A DNA stretch of 64,000 nt, taken from NCBI GenBank assembly GCA_027405735.1, contig JAPEHQ010000014.1, forward strand, positions 1,612,001 to 1,676,000, written 5' to 3'. This document shows, piece by piece, positions 58,184 through 64,000 of this stretch. The notes under the pieces were generated by a model, which searched no databases, had not been told where the DNA came from, and saw only the letters and a list, made by a program, of their open reading frames with translations. The position numbers and the translations under genes were made by a program. The DNA comes from Mucor racemosus (lineage: Eukaryota > Mucoromycota > Mucoromycetes > Mucorales > Mucoraceae). Each line of letters opens with the position of its first letter. Positions within the stretch are counted from its first letter, which is position 1.

Positions 58184-59791
58184 TCATTTCGTGAAATTCT
58201 TAATAACGCGTTCAATATTATTTAATCCTAATTTGAGTTGATCTAATGGCGGACCAAAACTCAATCTTACGAAATGATGGCAAGGTGACTCAAATAATTC
58301 ACGGCGATGTGATGGCTACATAAGAAAATATTATGTGTGTGAGTAAAATAAAGATATAAAAAAAGTGTGAGAGAAACAAAAACCCCTAAAAAAAACAAAC
58401 AACAAACTTACATTCACATCAAAAAAGATGCCAGGAACAACGATAACCTTCTCTTTGAGACACTCTTCGAAAAAGTTGAGGCCAATATTAATAGGCTCAG
58501 GTAAATGAGAAAGATCAAGCCAAATGTAAAATGTTGCATTTGGCGGCACTTTAACATCAAGACCCATTTCTTTTAATCTGTTGAGCACAAAGTCGCGTTT
58601 TTCTTTAAAATGACGCTGAAGACATTTAGTTTCATTTCTAAACTTTTTAGGATCCAAGAAAGGAATAGCAGCAAGCTGAAGTGGATGATTTGCTCCGCCT
58701 TCCAAGAAAGAACCTGCGCTTTCCATTGATGAAATTACAGGTTTAGGCCCAACAATCCAACAAACACGCCAACCGGGCATACGAAAGTTTTTAGTTAATC
58801 CATCAATTAAAATGACAGGATCTTCATTCACATCTTCCACAAATTGTGAAGCACTAACAGTTTTTCCTGGTTCTCTATCATAAATATAAGAAGAATAAAA
58901 TTCATCTAAAACTAATGTCGTATGTCGTTCTTTAGCTACTTCAACTAATTCTTCCAATTCTTCATCTTGAATGACTTGGCCTGTAGGATTACGTGGATTT
59001 GAAGCAACAATAACACCAAGACCTCTGCCCGAAATTTCTTTACGAATCGTGTCAGAATCAATATGATAACGTGCAGCTTCTTCCAATGTCGTAGGGATAG
59101 GAACAAAACGTTTAAACACAGAAAGCATTTGTTCATATGCGGTATATTCAGGTAAAAAATAACCAACATTAACATCTCCAATGACAGCAGCAACACGAGT
59201 TAAACCAGCACGACCACCAGGAACAATACATACATTTTCATGTGTGTATTTAGAGTCTTTTTCTTTTCGATAAATTTCATTGTAGAGATGAGCAACAGCT
59301 TTTCTTAATTCAGTAGTACCATGGGCAGGTGCATACTCGTAAGAATCTTGAGGGAGATCGATTTGTGTTGGCCTTTCAAAACAGCCTTCAATAGGACCAA
59401 CTGATAAAATACTATCAGCATTATTTGATATATTACTTTATCAATATATTACCTTCAGGTGCTCCTTGGCCGAAATTAGCCCATCCTTCACTAGAATAAG
59501 TAAAGCCATTTTTCATAGCGCGATCCATGACATAAATAACACCTGTAGATCCTGGATGTTCGATCCCATGAATGACACCTTCTTCTTGTGCTTTGGTAGC
59601 CTTGTTTTCATTACCAGGATAACTTCTTAATGTCTGATGCGCTTTCGATTCGCGTTCTTTTTGACTAGAAATATAAATTATTAATGCAGTCGATATTTAT
59701 TTTTATTTGTTACATACAGTTTATTTCTAACTTGTTGAGCAATGTCGCGGAAATGATAACGAGGTTTCTTATGTTTTGGACTATTAGACAT
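58184..59791 (-). CDS. PLP-dependent class I/II aminotransferase
   Basis: Four exons: 59718-59791, 59453-59664, 58412-59400 and 58184-58315. They sum to 1407 bp, closing to 468 aa. Fold-type I aminotransferase signatures: NFGQGAPE near the N-terminus, YEYAPAHGTTELRKAVA, VCIVPGGRAGLTRVA, ASNPRNPTGQVIQDEELEEL, LVLDEFYSSYIYD, the cofactor lysine in LIDGLTKNFRMPGWRVCWI (about residue 295) and FVRLSFGPP with the substrate-carboxylate Arg. This arrangement resembles aspartate/alanine/aromatic-type enzymes and ACC-synthase-like proteins. The amino-acid substrate cannot be set by eye. No targeting peptide is obvious (start MSNSPKHKKPRYHFRD), so it is likely cytosolic. Confidence 0.92.
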
Positions 59792-60599
59792 TATTTATTA
59801 TTCGAGCAACAAAAAAAAGAGACGAGAAAATAAAGAGTATAGGAAGATATATAATATATAAGAATTCTATTGTATTTAAGGCGTTCTTTTTTTCTCAATA
59901 TAACATGGCTTTTTAACATTGTTTATTCGGCGGTTTCACGATGATCATATATTTTCGTCATTTAATTACTAAATTAAAGCAAATTTGCCCTTTTAATAGT
60001 GCACAAAAAAACATGCCATAAATCTCATGGTTTACTAAAACTGAACTCATTTTGTTACACCTGTAATTTATTAATTGCATCTTTCTTGGCGTACGTACAT
60101 GCAAAAAGAATAAATTTATGCAAAACAAAATTAAATGGTGTGAATTCCGCTTCAATTTTAGAAATGCATAAATTCTCTCGATTCCATGTATTTACACATA
60201 ATGACATCGTACAAAGGAACAACACGATTTTACAGATCTGTTACAAACATCCCACCGAAACAAGCTCTGGATGTTATCCTATTAATGTTATCGCATGCAT
60301 CGTATCTTGAGATATTATCTAATTTAAGTTATGATGTAAACATTAAAATCAATCAGAAAGCTAACTTTTCAATTTCGATTGACCTGCTGTGTTTCATATT
60401 ATGATTTACCTTGGTTTGCCTTTAGTTTACTATAACTTTCTTCCTTTCTGCATCATTGTGCCCAGGAACTGACTTGATTCCAAATAAAGTGACACGCCAC
60501 ATATCCGTCAATATGAACTTCTATTGGTAACGCTAGTGTTTTCAGCATGATATTTATATTTGAAACATTAGTAGGAGGCGTCATTCATCAAATATACAG
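59792..60599. other. Intergenic region, no gene recognised
   Basis: Upstream of the aminotransferase. Short AT-driven frames only. The non-LTR retrotransposon's 5' end probably begins toward the right end of this stretch, but no target duplication can be fixed because its 3' end is outside the window. Confidence 0.45.
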
Positions 60600-60701
60600 C
60601 CTTGAAAAGCACAAAATTGTAAAAACCGGAGTTTAAATTAGTATTGTCGCACCTAGTTCATTTTTCGTTCAGTTTGTCATTTTTTTTTTTTTTTTTTTTT
60701 C

Positions 60702-62217
60702 ATGGCTTCCTCTACTAATATATCGAACGTAAGGGATCCTGATAGTTCTACTGGCAGAACTACTCAGGAATCTCGCCATAATCCACATAATCAACCTTTT
60801 ACTTGTCAGACTTGGGCCGAACTCGCAAAGAAGCAGGAGCGTACAAACTATAACGTCTCTCCTAACCTGGACTCTTTTGACCTACAAAACCTGAACACGT
60901 ACTTTTCTAAGAACACTCCCTTCCTTGAGGCAACTGAACCCCATTCTATTGTTATGGATTGTTCTCAATTTGATGGAATGACTTTCGGACAGAAGGATCT
61001 TAATACAATCCTTAGAGAGCAATATCCCACCGGACTCATTCTTACTATGCGAGCCGTTGGCAAATCCAAGAAATTTTTCGAAATCTCCTTCCTTAATGAA
61101 GAGGAACGAATTGCGGCACTTAACCGTCAATTTACTGTTCACGGTAAAGACATTGTGGTCAGTCCTACTCTAGGTACCAATGCAAACATTATCCGTGTTG
61201 GTATAACCGGTATTCCTGGTCTGGATGAAAATTCCATTCGTGTACGCTTGACTGAAATTTTGAGCCAATGTGGGGATATTTTGGAGCTTGGTCTCCATCA
61301 CATTCCAAGTGGACACTGGTTCAACGGACGAGGCTTTGCAACCCTCAACCGTGATACCTCCAAAGTGTATCCTGCTGAACTTCATCATCAAATTGATTTC
61401 TCAGGGGATCGTAAGATTACTCTAGTTTGGAGTAATATGAAGATGGTATGCAAAGAGTGCCATTCTGAAGACCATATCAAGGCTGATTGCCCGGTAGTCC
61501 GCGAACGTAACCTTAAACGTTGTTTCGAATGTCAAAGTCCTGATCATTTGAAAGCTGACTGCCCTAGTGCACGATGGAACCGCAGAAGAAAAGTTCCTCG
61601 TACGGATGCTGTTCCTCCTACTACCGGAGCACGTACAGACAATCGTAGTCCTCGACTCCAGGGACGTCCTAATGGACCTCCTCCAATTGCCACCTTCAAT
61701 CCATTTGAAGCCTTGGATTTCTCTGAACATGAAAAGGCCAAAGGACCTGTTTCCTCTGTTCCCGCTACTTCGAATGTTGCTCATACAGCTTCTTCGACAG
61801 CTAACTTTGTTCAAGAAGATCGCTCTGATCAAGCAGATTCTTCTTTGAATGCTTCTGCGCTTGATGCTCGCACAGCTCAAGCTTCTTCCCCTTCTCAGGA
61901 AAGAGAAGACGATGGCAAGGCTAGTTCATCTAACCTTCCCCCCCTATCCTACTGTGGCGGAGGAGCAGCAGTTAGGCATGGAAGTCGATTCTGCAGACGT
62001 TCCTGAGGAACAATCTCAGAATCAAGGCATGGAAGTTGATTTCAACAGAGAATCTTCACCGCAAGCACCACCTTCTGGTGTTGGCGACTCCACGCACAGG
62101 TCAGATTCGTCTCCTTCAGAATACGTTTCTGTCGATGCATCCCACTCGGATGGAAGTAGTAGTGCTGGTTATAAGACTAGGTACGGCAGGGTCTCTAATA
62201 GCCCTGCACGTTACTAA
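60702..62217 (+). CDS. LINE ORF1, RNA-binding protein with two CCHC knuckles (frameshifted)
   Basis: The first frame gives 434 codons (60702-62006). The start MASSTNISNVRDPDSSTGRT is a short disordered head; residues 70-230 form an RRM-like or transposon-gag region (IVMDCSQFDGMTFGQKDL, ARGFATL-like NGRGFATLNRD); then two knuckles, CKECHSEDHIKADC (about 249) and CFECQSPDHLKADC (about 273); then a P/S/A-rich tail. At a run of seven C (61938-61944) the natural continuation (YPTVAEEQQLGMEVDSADVP) moves to another frame and goes on to the stop at 62215-62217. This means one extra C (a mutation) or a +1 shift during translation. The tail ends 13 bp before ORF2. Confidence 0.85.
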
Positions 62218-62230
62218 ATCATCTTATCTA

Positions 62231-64000
62231 ATGAATAATAACCCTATGCTTTTAAATATGAAGATGGGTTCTATCAATTGTCGAACCTTCCCTAAACTAA
62301 ACAATCCAACACTCACTGACGATTTCGTCAGACACTTAAGAAACGAAAAGTTTAATATACTATTATGTCAAGAAACACACATTCCTTCAGACCAATTTGA
62401 TGAACTTACTACTTCTACGCACCACAAATTTTTATGCCATGAGTCCCTCTGGACGCATTATTGCGCAATTATCAACTTCAACCCATCCATTTCAATGGTC
62501 AAGGTTCATGAATCCGTTGATGGACGTTTGTTACTTGCAAAATTCTCACTCGTTGATAATTCCATACCACCATTTTACATTCTCAATTTATATGCACCTG
62601 CGGAACACAACGTCCGTAGCAAAAACACATTCTTTACCAATATGATTAATATGATTCTATCCTTAACTGACTTCGAGTCTATAGTATCGTCTATGATCGT
62701 TGCTGGAGACTTCAACTACTCATTCGACAACAGTAGTGAGCATTTCTCCGTAACTAATCCATGCACTAACCTCCTCCAATTCATACAAACTTACCTCCAT
62801 GATTGTTTTAACGTTTCTGGAGAATCCTTTTATGACATAACGTTTAAAAGAGGAACTGATATGTCCACAATTGATTATGTTTTTGCTGGATCCAACTTAC
62901 ACTCAAATATCAATGACACCCATCTTGCTTTTATAAAGACAGCATGGACAGATCATGCGCTCCTTTCATTTACATACACTGTTGGTGCTTCCCATATCGG
63001 TAAAGGTACCTGGAGAGCTGACCCTCACCTTGCTACCAACCCGGTATATGTTCGAAAACTCAACCAAGAATTGGACAACTATATACTACACAAATTAACT
63101 ACTTCAATTTCAGTTCAGGAACAGTGGGATTACATAAAAAATATGGTAAAAAAAGTTACTCAAAATTTTTGCCGTATCCGTGCTGTTAAACAAAAGCAAA
63201 TAATGCGGGAACTCCAAAGTGATCGAAATAGTATTTTACGTCGATATCGTCATGATACTCATGTTTTGCAGACACTCTTACCCGAGGTTGAATCCCAAAT
63301 TGCTAAGATACAGCAAGAACGAGCCGAAACTTCTAGGCTTAGAGCAGGGAAGAAATGGCTCGAATTTAACGAGAAATCAGCTGGATATCTGGCTCGTACC
63401 ATAGCAAGCAGAAATTCATCCAGAAACTTTAAGAAGATCATACATCCTGTCACTGGAGTCAACTGTGAAGACACTGAATCCAAGTTGGCAGCTATTAATA
63501 CATTCTACTCAGATCTTTATACCGCCAAACGTATTGATGTAAATTGCTTGGATGACATGTTGGGTCATATTCACAAGCAACTCTCCATCAGCGAAGCTCA
63601 GTCCATTCTTCATGAAATTACTTATGATGATATCCTGGAAGGATCTAAACGGTGCCCTCGCAAGAGTAGCCCCGGCTTAGACGGTCTACCATATGAAATT
63701 CTTCATCTGGTGATTGCCCATCCGCGATGTCGATCTATTGCCACTGCTGTCTACAACGAAGCCATTCAATTTGCGAGATTTCCCCAATCTTGGCAACAAG
63801 CTTGCATTGCGTTGATCCCAAAAAAGGGTGATCTGACTGATCTGGCTAATTGGCCGCCCATCTCCCTTATCAACACAGATTGTAAGGTCTTTACCAGAAT
63901 GCTAAATTCTCGTATCGTTCCTCTCGCGTCGAAGTTGATAACTGAGTTCCAGGCTGGGTTCATGCGTAATAGATTTATTGGTGATCACGGATTAACCAAC
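62231..64000 (+). CDS. LINE ORF2, endonuclease and reverse transcriptase, truncated by window end
   Basis: An open frame from ATG 62231 to the end (590 codons seen), not closed here. The N-terminal exo-endo-phos (APE) nuclease shows MGSINCRTFP, ILLCQETHIP with the catalytic Glu, ILNLYAPAEHN, VAGDFNYSF (Asp/Asn), GTDMSTIDYVFAG and the final DHALLSF Asp-His. A basic helical linker follows, then the start of reverse transcriptase: RCPRKSSPGLDGLPYEILH, FPQSWQQACIALIPKKGD, NWPPISLINTDCKVFTRML and EFQAGFMRNRFIGDH. The catalytic YxDD lies beyond the window. No stops were seen, so it could be a live copy despite the ORF1 shift. Confidence 0.92.
   Translation, partial: MNNNPMLLNMKMGSINCRTFPKLNNPTLTDDFVRHLRNEKFNILLCQETHIPSDQFDELTTSTHHKFLCHESLWTHYCAIINFNPSISMVKVHESVDGRLLLAKFSLVDNSIPPFYILNLYAPAEHNVRSKNTFFTNMINMILSLTDFESIVSSMIVAGDFNYSFDNSSEHFSVTNPCTNLLQFIQTYLHDCFNVSGESFYDITFKRGTDMSTIDYVFAGSNLHSNINDTHLAFIKTAWTDHALLSFTYTVGASHIGKGTWRADPHLATNPVYVRKLNQELDNYILHKLTTSISVQEQWDYIKNMVKKVTQNFCRIRAVKQKQIMRELQSDRNSILRRYRHDTHVLQTLLPEVESQIAKIQQERAETSRLRAGKKWLEFNEKSAGYLARTIASRNSSRNFKKIIHPVTGVNCEDTESKLAAINTFYSDLYTAKRIDVNCLDDMLGHIHKQLSISEAQSILHEITYDDILEGSKRCPRKSSPGLDGLPYEILHLVIAHPRCRSIATAVYNEAIQFARFPQSWQQACIALIPKKGDLTDLANWPPISLINTDCKVFTRMLNSRIVPLASKLITEFQAGFMRNRFIGDHGLTN

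Larger units (their letters stand above)
60600..64000 (+). mobile_element. APE-type non-LTR retrotransposon (LINE), 5' part
   Basis: Two ORFs in the order gag-like ORF1 (zinc knuckles) then ORF2 (AP endonuclease plus reverse transcriptase), both plus strand, running past the window end. A 22-T run precedes ORF1. Nothing like an LTR is present at the left. The layout fits an L1-clade or related element; the clade needs the RT domain beyond the window. Confidence 0.88.

Noticed and set aside
1..64000. CRISPR array, phage or bacterial defence system
   Set aside because: All genes are eukaryotic with introns; no spaced direct-repeat array of CRISPR type was found.

Overview
The window looks like a nuclear contig of an early-diverging fungus, most likely Mucoromycota (Mucorales or a relative). 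The evidence is a very AT-rich background, genes full of short introns (mostly GTAAGT...TAG), fungal housekeeping genes (single-chain GOGAT, Dsk2, Erg28, Trs120, Per1), and a non-vacuolar ferritin, a family known from early-diverging fungi but generally missing in Dikarya. The species cannot be named from sequence alone.

Layout. 1-6.9 kb: repeat territory, with one end of a large inverted duplication (unit R1) and an unclassified repeat (R2), both peppered with solo LTRs. 7.0-16.5 kb: an LSM14/Scd6 mRNP protein and a 2061-aa glutamate synthase, both on the minus strand. 16.5-27.4 kb: a solo LTR, a second R2 copy, an apparently intact piggyBac element, the ubiquitin shuttle factor Dsk2 (minus) and a diverged R2 relative. 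27.4-34.7 kb: Erg28 (plus), converging on a 15-exon TRAPPII subunit Trs120/TRAPPC9 (minus), then a decayed or unusual unknown gene. 34.8-52 kb: the densest transposon area, with two more R1 copies holding a cytoplasmic dynein intermediate-chain gene fragment, a pogo/mariner-like MITE, at least five solo LTRs (two inserted inside other LTRs), a Tc1-like element and a complete chromovirus, the last two both inside one dynein fragment. 52-55.8 kb: gene-poor. 55.8-59.8 kb: Per1/PGAP3 (plus), ferritin (minus) and a PLP aminotransferase (minus). 60.6-64 kb: an APE-type non-LTR retrotransposon that runs off the window.

The host genes are unrelated housekeeping functions (RNA granules, nitrogen assimilation, proteasomal shuttling, sterol synthesis, Golgi traffic, GPI-anchor remodelling, iron storage). 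I see no operon-like or gene-cluster logic. The main interest lies in the transposon archaeology: target-site duplications and empty sites in sister copies allow a relative dating of at least ten insertion events. I compared lines by eye, so repeat borders not fixed by target-site duplications are approximate. Exon borders of the six multi-exon host genes and of the piggyBac transposase were checked for reading-frame closure.
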